Positions 36,766 to 49,329 of a DNA stretch of 64,000 nt are shown here, in pieces. The stretch lies in NCBI RefSeq assembly GCF_039555335.1, contig NC_092628.1, positions 93,197,782 through 93,261,781 on the forward strand, given 5' to 3'. The translations under genes were made by a program, and so were the position numbers. Within the stretch, counting starts at the first letter, position 1. Every line of letters starts with the position of its first letter. This DNA is from Amphiura filiformis (lineage: Eukaryota > Echinodermata > Ophiuroidea > Amphilepidida > Amphiuridae). The notes below the pieces were generated by a model. That model was not told the DNA's origin. It did not search any database and was given only the letters and a program-made list of their open reading frames with translations.

Positions 36766-36990
36766 CGTCGTTATCACTGTAACGATATATTCACGCGCTT
36801 ACCATCGTATTGCGAACATCACATGATTTATACTCGCTTGTGTAATTGGTCGCTGGCGGTATGGCCATCGTGAGGTATTCAATTCTTTTACAGGAAAACC
36901 GTTACATTTTATTTTGTTTTAAAGTCTAAAAGAAGAAAACAGGGATAGAGGTGAATAACAAAATTAAATGTGACGGTTATGAATGAGGTT

Positions 36991-37646
36991 AATTCGTCGG
37001 CTGTATTCCATAGTGGCGTATAGTGATTTTTGGTCATTTTTTTGAAAATTGGCACATATGTTTTTAATGATGTTCTCTTTCAATTTTTCTAAGTCTCATC
37101 AGTCATAATTAGCTAATTAATTAGTAATTAATTAATTAAAATGTGGCGTATAGTTACAAAGTGACATTTTTTAGTATTCCATAGTGGCGTATCGACCATA
37201 CGCCACTTTTTATACACATTTTATAATTATGAAATATCGGCAAAAATGAAAAACATCGTATGTCATAGTGGCGTACACGCATCGGACCTATACGCCACTA
37301 TGGAATACGAATGACGAAAAGTAACGCCATAGGGATTACACGGCGACCGAAGTGGCGTACGGTTAACGTTAGGTTAGGGTATTGCGTTTTGTTCGTTTTC
37401 CATAGTGACGTATAGTTTTATTTTCAGTTTGCCAGCAATAGTATGTATTTATTTCTTTTGAAAAATATATAACAATAAAATCTATTTAGTTTACTACAGA
37501 AATTTCACATCATTTACAAAATATAATGAATGTCTGATTTACACAACTCGATTTTAAATTGGCATTTCTTCAAACCCGATTTTCTCGAAAAGTTGTTTAT
37601 TCGCGGCGCCCCACTATACGCCACTATGGAATACGGACGGCGAATT
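36991..37646. mobile_element. TIR element with nine copies of CATAGTGGCGTA-type motif
   Basis: The outer ends AATTCGTCGGCTGTATTCC and GGAATACGGACGGCGAATT are inverted, and both run inward into the motif TCCATAGTGGCGTATAG. The same motif or close variants occur internally at about 37142, 37172, 37195 (inverted), 37258, 37287 (inverted), 37351 and 37396, besides the two terminal copies. It is non-coding. Repeated copies of the terminal motif in both orientations are typical of subterminal transposase-binding arrays. Confidence 0.75.
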
Positions 37647-38020
37647 GCTTTGTATATTTTTCGGGTATTGTGACACATCTAAACATTTCGCTTGGTCAAA
37701 GTCTCCAAATTCCCACGTTACTATTAACGTGTAACGTGTACTTTAAACATGGCTAACTTACACGTTACAAAATACACGTTACTTCACAGTGTATTAGCAA
37801 TTTATGTAACATTGACAAATCGTTCAATTTAACAATATCGTCATTTGGCAGGGTTAACAAGAACTAAACTGGCCTCAAAAAGAAACTAATAATTGTTCAC
37901 AAGGTCATATCTTAACATCTTCTCCATAAAAATGAACAAAAATTGCACACAGGATTACTTCAATAATCTACTCTAAACACATGTCAGTAACCAAGCAGTT
38001 ATCCAACTGACACAACAGCA
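37647..38020. other. Intergenic, no gene seen
   Basis: A short stretch repeats ACGTTAC / ACACGTTAC several times at 37715-37790. Nothing else is recognised. Confidence 0.4.
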
Positions 38021-38024
38021 AAAT

Positions 38025-39529
<1,505 letters not shown>

Positions 39530-39879
39530 TATCACCCTCTTATCACAAAGAGTCACCGTTATTATGCTGCCCTATCCTATAATTCAACAGAATCATGCGC
39601 AGCATGAATTTAACAAAGACTTGAAGACAGAAATTGCTATTTGGCATTCTGCTAAACTCCTGACAAGTATGATCATATAAAACAGGAGTATAAGCAGACG
39701 AAAAGTCATACACGTCACAACGAGAACGTTTTAATGTGTAAATATTATTACCGAGTAATCAAAAACGAAATCTACACAAAACGCATTAAGAGCGTTTGTG
39801 AATCAGATAAAATAAATATCAGTAATGCTTCATAAATGTGTCGCACGCACAAGACATGTCAAGTCATCGCTATCATTTG

Positions 39880-40135
39880 TGTCAATTATAAAACTTAGCT
39901 ACCCTGGGAAAAAAGCTTTCTGATCCGATTATGATAAGGTACAACTTTATACAAAAGAATATGCGAGGGCGTTTCAACCGAGGAATTAACTTGATCGCAT
40001 GTTGCTGTAGCTTTCCGAGAACGTCGAGTAGTATGCATTATTTATCAGAGCGTCGTACCGTTCCGTAACTATTCTAACTATTTCCATTTATATATGGAAA
40101 TAAACGAATGAAATATTTAACAATTGTTATCGCTT
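39880..40135 (+). promoter_or_regulatory. Conserved upstream block of receptor gene 2 (candidate promoter and 5' UTR)
   Basis: It is homologous to 8700-9004. TTAGCTACCC, GATAAGGTACA, ATGCGAGGGCGTTTCAACCG and TTAACTTGATCGCATGTTGC are kept in the same order. TATATATGG at about 40091 and GTTATCGCTTATGAA at the start codon are also shared. The transcription start is not determinable from sequence alone. Confidence 0.5.
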
Positions 40136-42160
40136 ATGAACATGATATTGCTATTGTCACAGATGTGGTTGCATCTTATCTTCATTTCCACACTTCTATT
40201 GCGTCTCGTGGGATATTCCACTTGCTGGTTACCCAATCTCCCGCAAGATGCTTGTATCAATTACTATCAACCTGGTGATTTCCTTCTTGGTGGAATATTT
40301 CCCATCGGTTATACCGACGAGACTGCGATATGTACCGGTCATCTCTCATGGTGGGGAATCTCCACAACTGAGGCAATGGTATACGCCATTGAGCAGATTA
40401 ATCAACGCACAGATCTACTTCCAAATGTAACTCTTGGGTTTGACATTCGCGATGGGTGCCGAAATGAAGACGTATGCTTATTCCATGCCTCGTCGTTGGC
40501 AAGTTTTAAAGGCCCTGAAGAATACCGTACCATATGTAGCTACCATCCTTCTCCGAAAGGGTCTCAACAGGTTGTCGCTATAATTGGTACTGGACGCAGT
40601 GCTACTAGTGTCTTCGCTGCTAAGATCAGCAACATATACAGCATACCTCTCATATCACATTGGGCAAGTTCTGACGAATTAAGCGATAAGAATAGGTTTC
40701 CATACTTTCTTCGTACACTTCCTGCAGATAAAGCTCAAATTGGAAGTATAATAGACATACTTTATCGGTTTCATTGGCTTTATGTTGGTGTTCTTTATTC
40801 CCTCGATGCAGGTGGACTTTTGTCATCTCAATACTTCAAGACCTCAGCTGAACCCGAAATCTGCATCGCATACTCTCAACCAGTAGGTGCCACGGCAACC
40901 GCGAATGAACTAGACGATATAGTTGCCACAATCAGCGAATTCAACAAAGCGTCTGTGATTGTAATGTTTACCAGTAATGAGATATCAAATGCCCTGATGA
41001 TGAGATTTGATGCCTCACAACTGCCATCTAACATTACATTTATATGTACTACATACTGTGGCTATGGATGGGTTACTGGCGGTTTAGGGGCCCGATCCCG
41101 TGGATCCTTATACCTAAGATACTACACGAATGATGACTTTGAATATCATAATTACATGCAATCACTTCAGAATGTCACAGAACTGAAAAACCCGTGGGTA
41201 CGAAAACTTTATAGCCGTATTGGACGTGTACCAGACACCATAGCTGGTGCTAGTGTTCACAATGTCATTAAAGCAGTTTTCGCATTTGCACACGGCTTAC
41301 ATTCTTACATTGAAGTGGAGTGTTCCTCGAATAAGTCATGTGAAATCAACCAACAAAATCTTTTTTACCACATATGGAATGTAAGCTTTCCTAGCGTAGA
41401 TGGCCAATTTGAATTCGATGACGAAGGGAATGCACCTTTAAGTTACACTATCTATAATGTACAGAAACGAGGTCATGAATATGTGCAGGAGAGTATTGGA
41501 TCATGGGATCCAAAAGATCAACGGTCACAAAGACTTACTCTAAACGAAGGAAACTTCCAATTTGCTGGTAACGGACACCGTCCATCGCTATGTAAAGATA
41601 TCTGCCCTGTTGGTTCCATTGAGGTACCCCTCAAAATGAAATGTTGCTGGGGTTGTCGGAGTTGCCGTCCAGAAGAGATCGTTGTCGATAACAGCAAATG
41701 TGTTCCATGTCGGTCTACAGAATGGCCAAATGAAGCCAGAAATCAATGCGTACCGATTTCACCTTCTTCTGTTGACTGGAAAGAAGCCACCGTTGTGGTA
41801 GTCCTGTTCTTTAATTCACTTGGACTCTTTCTAACTTCCCTTGTGACGGTCGGCTTCTATTTCTTACGACAGCACCCGCTGATTAAGGCAACAAGCCGCG
41901 AACTTAGCGCTGTCAATATCGGTGGATTGTTCACAACTTTTATTGCAGTCTTCACGTTCTTGATATGGCCAACCACAGCATCGTGCATTGTATCTGAGGC
42001 GATATTGACATTGGCGTTTACTTTGAACTTTTCGCCAACTTTGTTAAAGGTTATTAGAATATATCGCATTTTTAAAGCGGGAAGAAAATCAGTCAAACGC
42101 CCAGTGTGGATTGGTCCAAAGCATCAAACGATAATGTGTAGTGTGCTTATTGCTATTCAG
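40136..42160 (+). CDS. Class C GPCR (mGluR-like) gene 2, exon 1
   Basis: This exon of 675 codons is open throughout. ATG 40136 is chosen because the reading frame has no earlier ATG; ATG 40142 aligns with the start of gene 1 and is an alternative. The signal peptide is about residues 1-29. The Venus-flytrap domain (about 35-480) has PGDFLLGGIFPIGY, STTEAMVYAIEQINQ, LGFDIRDGC and ISHWASSDELSD. The nine-cysteine linker is at about 485-539, TM1 about 550-575, TM2 588-610, TM3 615-646, and TM4 spans the splice site (CAG|GTGAGC). In mGluRs an arginine just before EAM (as in RLEAM) binds the glutamate side chain; here it is T (STTEAM), while the hinge Asp (LPADKA) is kept. The ligand is therefore probably not glutamate itself. 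Confidence 0.93.
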
Positions 42161-42349
42161 GTGAGCTATATTATGTATATTGCATCTAATAAATCTAAAA
42201 TAAAGTTTTTTCCTTTTTTCGTCAAAATATAAAATCAATGCTAATGATCGTCGGTCAACACATGGTGGTGTACATGTATATAGAGAAAAAGCAAAATAGG
42301 TTTCCTAGAAATACGCGTTTGAAGGATATGCTACTGATAACAATCATCA

Positions 42350-42655
42350 TAGGCGTAGATCCCGGGGGGGGATATTTTGCCTGGGAGTGACGGTCCATAC
42401 AATCATCCCCCCAATGTTGAAGCCCGATAATAGGTTTCTGACCAAATTAACCCATATTTGCCCCAAAAGTGCAAATTTTCGCATTTATTCTACTTTTACA
42501 CCATATTTCATCAGTTTAGCTTCAAAATAGTAAAAAATATTCGCTCGCTTCCATAAACTTATACTGTCGCCAAAAGATGCTGGATTGACTATACTTCAAG
42601 ATTTTTTTCCACCTCCACCTCCCCCCCCCCCATGTCAAAAAAGAAATCTACGCCG
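42350..42655. mobile_element. MITE with GGCGTAGAT ends
   Basis: AGGCGTAGATCCCGGGGG at the left and CCCCCCCC then AAATCTACGCC at the right form short inverted ends. The G-run and C-run are also complementary. It is non-coding. Confidence 0.55.
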
Positions 42656-42911
42656 CCTTCTTTAAGTTAGAAATAGTTTAAAGCCACACATAATAATTAC
42701 TTTTATATAGTGTGTGGGAGCTCGGGGGGGGTTGGGAGGTACCACGAGGGGGGGGTAGGGTAAAGTTACAATTTTACCATAGATAGTTCACATCATGGGC
42801 TACACAAAAGTGCCGGATAGCAATTGTACCGGAGTAGCTTTTGGCGGGAAAAAGTCTTCGGACTTTGCACAGGGTCAAATTGCAAATTTGCTCAAATTGT
42901 GCCAAATTTGG

Positions 42912-43499
42912 TTAAGGGATGGAGTATGAGCGTTTGGACAGTATTTATTTTGGGATATTAGAGCACATCAGACATATCGAATTGCATTCTGAATACGAAG
43001 AATGTCCTTCTGATATCAAATAATTTTGATTTTCTTAAATTCGCAATGTAATACACATTTTATGGCAAATGATTAAAAATTGATATTTTTGATATTTAAC
43101 AGTACTCGAAGTAAACTTTATAAATCTGATAATTTATACTTAAAGTGTATGTAGGTGGGATAAAAAATTTGGGGGAAATTCCATATCTTCAATATGAAAG
43201 GTCACAATTTTCAATTTATCGTCGGCTTTTCCTCCCAGCTACATACACTTTAAGAATATATGATTAGATTTATAAAATTTACTTCGAGGACTGTTATATA
43301 TCAAAAATGTGAACAATATCAAATTTTAATAATTTGTCATAAAATTTGTATAATATCGTGAATTTCAAAAAATGTAAATTATTTAATATCAGAAAGACAT
43401 TCTTCGTATTCAGAATGCAATTCGATATGTCTGATGTGCTCTCATGTCCCACAAAGAATACTGTCGAAACGCTCAAAACGCTCATTCCAGATCCCTTAA
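42912..43499. mobile_element. TTAA-flanked fold-back MITE, copy B
   Basis: It starts TTAAGGGATGGAGTATGAGC and ends GCTCATTCCAGATCCCTTAA. It is nearly palindromic along its length and closely related to 33377-34042 and 60282-60840. The centre is shorter than in copy A. Confidence 0.85.
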
Positions 43500-43677
43500 T
43501 GGCCTGAGCTTTCGATCCTAGCAGGATCTTTATCAAAATCAAAGTGACAAGACAACACGCCAACATTATACAAAACATAGACAAAGGGGCAGGAAATGAG
43601 ATATGACAAATATTATGAAAGTATCAATGGATAAAAAGGCTGAATAGAAATTAATGGTGAATGTAGTGGGAAAGAGC

Positions 43678-43861
43678 CAGTGGCGTAGCGTCATAGGGGC
43701 ACGGGGCCACGTGCCTTCCCCCATCGATCTGAAATTTTAAAAATCCCATAGGAAAATTGTTGAAAACGGCTTATGCCCACAAATCAGACCCGGTGCCCCC
43801 CCCCCCTCCCTCTTCAATACGTGTCCCCCAAACCCCCGTGGTAACACACGCTACGCCATTG
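43678..43861. mobile_element. hAT-like MITE (CAGTGGCGTAGCGT ends), copy 2
   Basis: The left end CAGTGGCGTAGCGT and right end ACGCTACGCCATTG are inverted repeats with one mismatch. The flanking octamers GAAAGAGC and GAAAGATC agree at seven of eight bases, fitting the 8-base duplication of hAT transposons. It is non-coding, with C-runs inside. Confidence 0.8.
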
Positions 43862-44004
43862 GAAAGATCAAGTGGTACTTATACAACAATGGGGCAAAAA
43901 GTGGGATGAAAAGACAAATGTGATGACAGGGTGAATTGGATAGGATAGAATAGAACTATGGTAGATAAGATGGTAGATGAGATAGAAAGTAAGGCCTACA
44001 TGCT

Positions 44005-44150
44005 ATGTAGATAAAATAATAAAAATAATAATAATAGTAAAATAAATAATAATAATAATAATAATGATAAATAATAAAAATGTAATGATAATAAAAAAAA
44101 TGATAATAATAAAATAATGATAATGACATAATTATAAAATGAATGATAAA
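44005..44150. repeat. AAT/ATA-rich low-complexity tract
   Basis: Imperfect repeats of AATAATA and ATGATAATA. The long tyrosine- and leucine-rich open frames on the minus strand are artefacts of this composition. Confidence 0.9.
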
Positions 44151-44208
44151 GTAGCAATGAACTGATAATAAAGTGAATAAAGAAAACAAAAGCATGATAT
44201 GAGAAAAG

Positions 44209-44696
44209 GGGTATACATGTAGGTCTGTATGCAATTGCTACTCTTGACAATTTTATCAGTGAAATTCGTAATTTGATGAAATCAAACTTCTTGAAGTTAA
44301 ATGATGATAAACTAGAATTTATTCTGTTCGGATCCCACCAACAGCTCTCTAAAATCAACATTGTGTTAACAGTAAACCTAAGGCCATAAAATCGTCTCTT
44401 CAGAGCATTCTTGGTCTCCCCACATACGTACTGCACGCCACATACTCCACGGGTATACATGTAGGTCTGTATGCAATATTGCTACTCTTGACAATTTTAT
44501 CAGTGAAATTCGTAATTTGATGAAATCAAACTTCTTGAAGTTAAATCATGATAAACTAGAATTTCTTCTGTTCGGATCCCACCAACAGCTCTCTAAAATC
44601 AACAGTGTGTTAACAGTAAACATAAGGTCATAAAATCGTCTCTTCAGAGCATTCTTGGTCTCCCTCACATACGTACTGCACGCCACATACTCGACA
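44209..44696. repeat. Tandem duplication (about 243 bases) of a chimeric retroelement fragment
   Basis: Copy 1 (44209-44451) and copy 2 (44452-44696) differ at few positions. On the plus strand each encodes LDNFISEIRNLMKSNFLKLN-type reverse transcriptase sequence (with DKLEFILFGSHQQLSKIN). On the minus strand, at the other end, each encodes GVCGVQYVCGETKNALKRRF, a GIY-YIG-like nuclease end. So a LINE piece and a Penelope-like or GIY-YIG piece were joined head to head before the unit was duplicated. Confidence 0.75.
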
Positions 44697-44804
44697 AGAA
44701 ATAAGATATACTAAATTAGATGTAAATGGTGGTTGTCATTAGTACTGCGGAGAGAAGAGTGGTTGTGATGAAAAGAGACCACAGGGGAACTCTGGTGTTG
44801 GGGT

Positions 44805-45189
44805 CTATCGCTGGCCAAATACGACAAATCCCTTGGTCCAAGCATGAAGCCTGCATGGTAGGAGCAAGCATCCTTCATGGTAGGACCAAGTATCCTTCAA
44901 GGTAGGAGCAAGGAGTGCCTAACCAATCACATTCAAATTTTACTTCAGCCAAGCCCAAGTAGCCAATCACACGCTTCGGCGTAGTGGTTGACGCTACCGT
45001 CAAGCACTACTACGCTGAAGCGTGTGATTGGCTGCTTGGGCTTGGCTGAAGTAAATCTTGGCTGTGATTGGCTAAGCACTCCTTGCTCCTACCATGAAGG
45101 ATGCTTGCTCTTACCATGAAGGATGCTTGGTCCTACCATGAAGGCTTCATGGTTGGACCAAGGGATTTGTCGTATTTGGCCAGCGATAG
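44805..45189. repeat. 385-base palindrome with internal tandem repeats (fold-back element)
   Basis: CTATCGCTGGCCAAATACGA at the left returns as its reverse complement at the right end, and AGCCAATCACACGCTTC mirrors GAAGCGTGTGATTGGCT near the centre. Each arm carries three near-copies of a unit of about 25 bases, CATGGTAGGAGCAAGCATCC. It is non-coding. Confidence 0.9.
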
Positions 45190-45555
45190 GGGTCTTGGTT
45201 CTAAGACAGGGCATCGAGTCATTGGGCAACCGCTCCGCATGCCCTGAGCATCTAAGAGGGAAATGATTAACTTGTCTCTTTATTTTATTTCCATCTCAGC
45301 CCCCCCGACACTTTTTTTTCATTTGTTTTTTTTTTTTCCTCCGCATACAGACCTTCTCATATCATGCGGTAGTTTGCCTTAAAATCTGTCGATAAATATT
45401 TTTTTTTTTTTGATGTTACATTTACGTTTTTGTGTTTATATCAGCGTTGCACGGGTGTTTGCGAGTAATATGAAATGTAATATTATGGAATGTATAGGAA
45501 TTGATATTACTGTTGCTATTTACTATTTTCTTTCTGAATTATTTGATTGTTTCAG

Positions 45556-46065
45556 ATTGCGATCTCCATTGTATCATCAGTAGTGAATTCCGCCAGACCT
45601 GCGCTTATCATACCTACACCGCCACAACCACGACTCGAACTATATTGCAAGTTTAGCCCTGTTTTTCTAGCGTCCTGCGTTTATAACTTGCTGATAATCA
45701 CAGCATGTTGCGTCTTTGCTTTCCTCGCCCGAAAAGTTCCTAGCAATTACAACGAGAGTAAGTTCATTGCTATTACGGTGTATTCTACCTTGGTTGTATG
45801 TTTAGCTGCTCTCCCCGTTTATTCCACTGCCATAATAGTTTTACAGAAGAAGGCTACTTTGTGCATCACTTTACTCATAAACGCGTACATTACCCTCATT
45901 TTCCTGTACACACCTAAGCTGTATGCCATAATGTTTGTGCTAGAAGGGTTGAAAATAGAAGACCAATCGAGGAGAAGGGGAAATACTGCGGAATTTGCAA
46001 AGACTTTAGGACAGATGTCAAAAGACGGGACCCATTCAGCTCGAGTGCACCCAATGACACATTAA
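45556..46065 (+). CDS. Class C GPCR (mGluR-like) gene 2, exon 2
   Basis: It continues TM4 after the acceptor (IAISIVSSVV). The loop cysteine follows (ELYCKFSP, about residue 706), then TM5 (about 711-733), the loop motif NYNESKFI, TM6 (about 745-767), and TM7 with YTPKLYAIMF (about 776-801). The tail ends HPMTH and TAA at 46065, giving a protein of 844 residues. Against gene 1 the tail is about 20 residues shorter because one C of a CCCC run is missing near 46050, shifting the frame. The homologous coding-like sequence continues to about 46126 out of frame. Confidence 0.92.
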   Translation: MAISIVSSVVNSARPALIIPTPPQPRLELYCKFSPVFLASCVYNLLIITACCVFAFLARKVPSNYNESKFIAITVYSTLVVCLAALPVYSTAIIVLQKKATLCITLLINAYITLIFLYTPKLYAIMFVLEGLKIEDQSRRRGNTAEFAKTLGQMSKDGTHSARVHPMTH

Positions 46066-46129
46066 ATAAGAATACAACTGAATGTAACTCGGGAACGTCT
46101 TCGGCTTCGACTTTATCAGAAAAATGAAA

Positions 46130-46620
46130 AGTAGACTTTTTGTGTTGGTAGATAAATAATCAAATGACCGTAAAAATATTTGTTTAATGTGTGTATATTC
46201 GATAAAAACAAGGCAGTGAAATATAGTTGACAACTAAATTGTAGGACGTACGACATCCGTAACATTTAAAATGCGATGAGGACAAAAAAAACATGTTTGT
46301 TTCCTGTAGCAGGTCACAAAAGTCAAATGCGAAATGTGGTTTTTTATTTTTATTTTTTTATATAATCCTTGTCTTCAAATAGAAAAAGCATCTTTTTTGC
46401 TGAAAATTGGACTGGGAATTTACAGTGGGTCTCTCCGACACACACAAAAAACATATTTCTTTATATTCAACAATATTTATGATCCCCGTTCAAGGTATTA
46501 AAAAAATTTTCACTACGCGATTTGCTTTTGTTTTTGGCCTGATGCGAGTATTTCTATATCGAATGAATTAAATATTGTATTATCGCAGATTGTATCACAA
46601 ATACAGCACCTCTCTCTATA
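46130..46620. other. 3' flank of receptor gene 2 and intergenic sequence
   Basis: The first 120 bases align with the 3' flank of gene 1 (AGATAAATAATCAAATGACC here, AGATAAATGATCAAGTGAGC at 26922), so they are probably 3' UTR. The remainder is unrecognised and T-rich. Confidence 0.5.
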
Positions 46621-46628
46621 TATAAAAA

Positions 46629-47953
46629 AAACAGCAAACACAAAACGTTTTTAAAACGTTTATATGTTGCGTTTTTGATTTTGTCAAAAAGCTTAAATAA
46701 CATTAAATGCTTGGTTATTTAAAGGTCACGAAGAATTTTTCAAAATTTTTTTGTATGCAAGCACGCTATAACAACAGTTTTAAAATGCTTTCAAATGTTA
46801 TTAATGCAATGGATTACAGTTTACATGCACTACAATCGTGCAAAACATGTTAAAGCTGTCATATTTGACAGCTGAATAGTACTTAGAGTGCTAATTAATC
46901 TAGGCTATGAAGGCATTTAACAGTCTTATAGAAAAAGGTCATTGAACTTTGCACAGAGGGTCAAGTTCAAAACTACTCGGACCTGTTCAAAACTCACACC
47001 ATCGTGATACACTGGTAATGAGGATTCATAAAAAGTATACTTTGACCTATCTATGATGCACGGTTATGGAGATATGGGCAAAAGAGTAACATTGTGACGT
47101 CAACGGTCCAAAGGGGCGAAAAATGCAATTTGCTCTGATTTTGATGAAACTGGTCTCAAATCGTTTGTCTTGTTGCAAGAACTAAGAAAAAGGATAGTAT
47201 TAACTATCTTGGGCGCTTTCTTATCCAAATAACACAACAATTTGTCAAGGTCAAATAATTGATTAAATATAGAACTCAATAGGACTGAATAGGTATTGTC
47301 GAATATAATGTGTTATTCAGGTAACGAAACATCCTACATAGCACAAACTACTATTTTTCTGATTGCTCATGGAAAGGCCAATAATTTGGGACCATTTTTC
47401 AAGAAAATCGGAGCATTTTTCAATATTCTCCATGTGGTGCCAAAATTAGACATATGACGTCACAATGTTACCATTTTGCTCATAACTCCATAACCGTAGA
47501 TGGGTAAAACTATAGACTAGAGGAACACATTGCTTTTGTTTTTAACCAAGTCCGAGTCAATTTTGAACTTAACCTCTGTGTAAAAGTTCAACGACCTTTT
47601 CCCACCAAATTAGGGTGCTGTTAAAATGCCTCCATAATCTATAATGATAAGCGCTATAAGTACTGTATCTCTGCCAAATACGGCTAATTTAACATCATGA
47701 TGATTTGCACGATTGTTACGGAAATTTATTGGACTATATTGTAAAATATTTTGCAAACATTTTTGCCAAACATTTTGTCAACACTTAACTAACATTATTT
47801 TACAATGTTTTACAGTACGTTTTCAAAAATTGAATGTTTTGAAAACCTTTTATATCCTTCATATACCCTTTATATAATCCGGTTTAAACTATTTCTGGCA
47901 ACCTTTTCTAACATTTTGCTAATAATGTCGAAAACCTTTGTGTTTGCTGGGAA
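46629..47953. mobile_element. CCAGCAAACACA-type DNA element with terminal inverted repeats, split by a nested insertion
   Basis: The left end ACAGCAAACACAAAACG and right end CTTTGTGTTTGCTGGG are inverted copies. The outer parts (46629-46800, 47745-47953) share motifs with 27762-28284 (AAAACGTTT, GGTTATTTAAAGGTCACGA). The middle, 46805-47740, is a separate long inverted repeat inserted later. There is no coding sequence. Confidence 0.75.
46805..47740. mobile_element. Fold-back element nested in the CCAGCAAACACA element
   Basis: The left arm (46805-47110) and right arm (47440-47740) are imperfect reverse complements. CACGGTTATGGAGATATGGG with AGTAACATTGTGACGTCA at the left mirrors TGACGTCACAATGTTACC and CATAACTCCATAACCGTA at the right; ACAATCGTGCAAA mirrors TTTGCACGATTGT at the outer ends. 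The unpaired centre is about 330 bases. It is non-coding. Confidence 0.8.
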
Positions 47954-48412
47954 GCTCTTCATTTTCGGAGGGTATTTAATTCATTAAACTCAAAAACAAA
48001 ATAATACTATCACTATACATATTTATTGGCATGCACATGCACATATTTATCGGCTTGGTTATAATACATTAGTATGGTGTTTTTATGTTTTAACCAAGGA
48101 TAACCACACACGGAAAGTGCTGATCTTTGGGGAACATTTCTCATTTCTGATTCATGCTTATGCCAAAGCTAGTTATTTGTTGTGATGTAAGTAGATAAAA
48201 ACAGGAAAACGTCGAACTGTTTTGTAAATATAAGAAATTCAAAAACATACATTGTAATACTCGTACTTTAGAATCTGTAGTCTAATATGAAATACAATTA
48301 CGGGGAAACATTGAACTGTTTTGTAAATGTATAAAGATATTGGGATCGGTAAACATGACAAATGTGTTAATGTATCTTGTGAAGATTACGGGAAACATGA
48401 TATATATATATA

Positions 48413-48668
48413 GGAAGCCCGGACGCGCATCGATACGGGCACTGCGTCACATCGGAGGATTTTGAGCCCCGGTAGTGTCAATGTGCTATGCGAGGGCGTT
48501 TTACCTCACTTGCGTCCCTCTACCCAGGGGTAAAATGGGGAGCTATTATCAATAGTGTCCATTGAGCGCCACCCATAGGTATTATCATGTTTTGGGTATT
48601 GCATGGCAGCTGACATCAATGTAAAGCGCTTTAATACACATGAAAGGCACTGTATAAATACAAACATT
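48413..48668 (+). mobile_element. Probable SINE
   Basis: The 3' end has TGTAAAGCGCTTTAATACAC then AGGCACTGTATAAATACAA, the conserved tail type shared by SINEs mobilised by L2/CR1 LINEs. The upstream body is GC-richer than the neighbourhood. A clear tRNA-derived head was not identified, so the left border is approximate. Confidence 0.5.
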
Positions 48669-48669
48669 T

Positions 48670-49250
48670 GTTTATGAGGGTATTTGATGGTAATTTGGGA
48701 TGGGAAAGTTTTTTAAGACAAAGAATTTTCATTGTTTTTATAAAGCTTGTTGATAACGCTTTGCTTATTTTGTTTATTCTGTTCTCATTCTGTTGGAGGT
48801 GTGTGAACGTACTAGATCACAGTCACCTATATTCTATCACGGATGATAACAAAGAACAGCAGTTTAATTTTCTAAATACAGAAAAGCAACATCTGCAAAT
48901 AAGTGACCGAATACCGCAGTACACGAACAGAGCAACAAGGCATGGAATAAGTGGGCAACTGCCAGTGGGCACAACGTCTGGACGTTGTATAATGGTTGTA
49001 GGATGGTTGTGTATGAGTGTTTTGTATTTGAAAGTAAATTTGTTCGTTCAACGTTATTTTACGATTATAAGTTATTACAACGTTAAAGTAACCAATTGAC
49101 AGTAAAGTAGGGATACGCATCCTGCACAAGAACAAATAATCACAATGGGGAACGATTGCTCGCTACAAGAGGAAACTGAATATATTTAATAAGAAAGAAT
49201 GAACAGTTTATCAACCCAAAGTGTTACAATTAAACATGACAAGGCAAGGG
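48670..49250. other. Intergenic; open frame without recognisable domain
   Basis: A plus-strand frame of about 140 codons (48668-49099) is open, but it shows no family motif, start context or splice neighbour that would support a gene. A minus-strand frame overlaps it. I treat both as chance. Confidence 0.35.
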
Positions 49251-49253
49251 AAT

Positions 49254-49327
49254 GTACCGGCATGGGAATCGAACCCACGACCTTCCGATCTCTAGACGGA
49301 CGCCTTATCCATTAGGCTACCAGCTCC
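49254..49327 (-). tRNA. tRNA-like cloverleaf (probably SINE head or tRNA pseudogene)
   Basis: On the minus strand it has TAGCCTAATGGATAAGGCG as D arm, an anticodon stem TCCGT/TCGGA with one mismatch and loop CTAGAGA, a good T arm (GTGGG TTCGATT CCCAT), and an acceptor AGCTGGT/GCCGGTA pairing mostly through G-U and Watson-Crick pairs. It is the best-folded tRNA-like sequence in the window. The A-A mismatch at the acceptor end and the odd AGA anticodon in a short-variable-loop frame make a working tRNA doubtful. Confidence 0.5.
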
Positions 49328-49329
49328 CA

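Larger units (their letters stand above)
42161..45555 (+). other. Intron of receptor gene 2 (3.4 kb)
   Basis: It starts GTGAGC and ends GTTTCAG at 45555; the phase 0 junction matches gene 1 (AIQ|IAIS). It holds a G-rich MITE, a TTAA fold-back element, a hAT-like MITE, an AAT-rich tract, a duplicated retroelement chimera and a large palindrome. Confidence 0.85.

Noticed and set aside
43956..44460. Minus-strand frames of 92 and 154 codons rich in Tyr, Leu and Ile
   Set aside because: Most of the length is the AAT-rich tract. Only the first 35 residues of the longer frame resemble a GIY-YIG end, and these are reported with the tandem duplication.
48668..49099. 143-codon plus-strand frame
   Set aside because: No domain, no splice or start context, no related copy in the window, and an 87-codon frame overlaps on the opposite strand.
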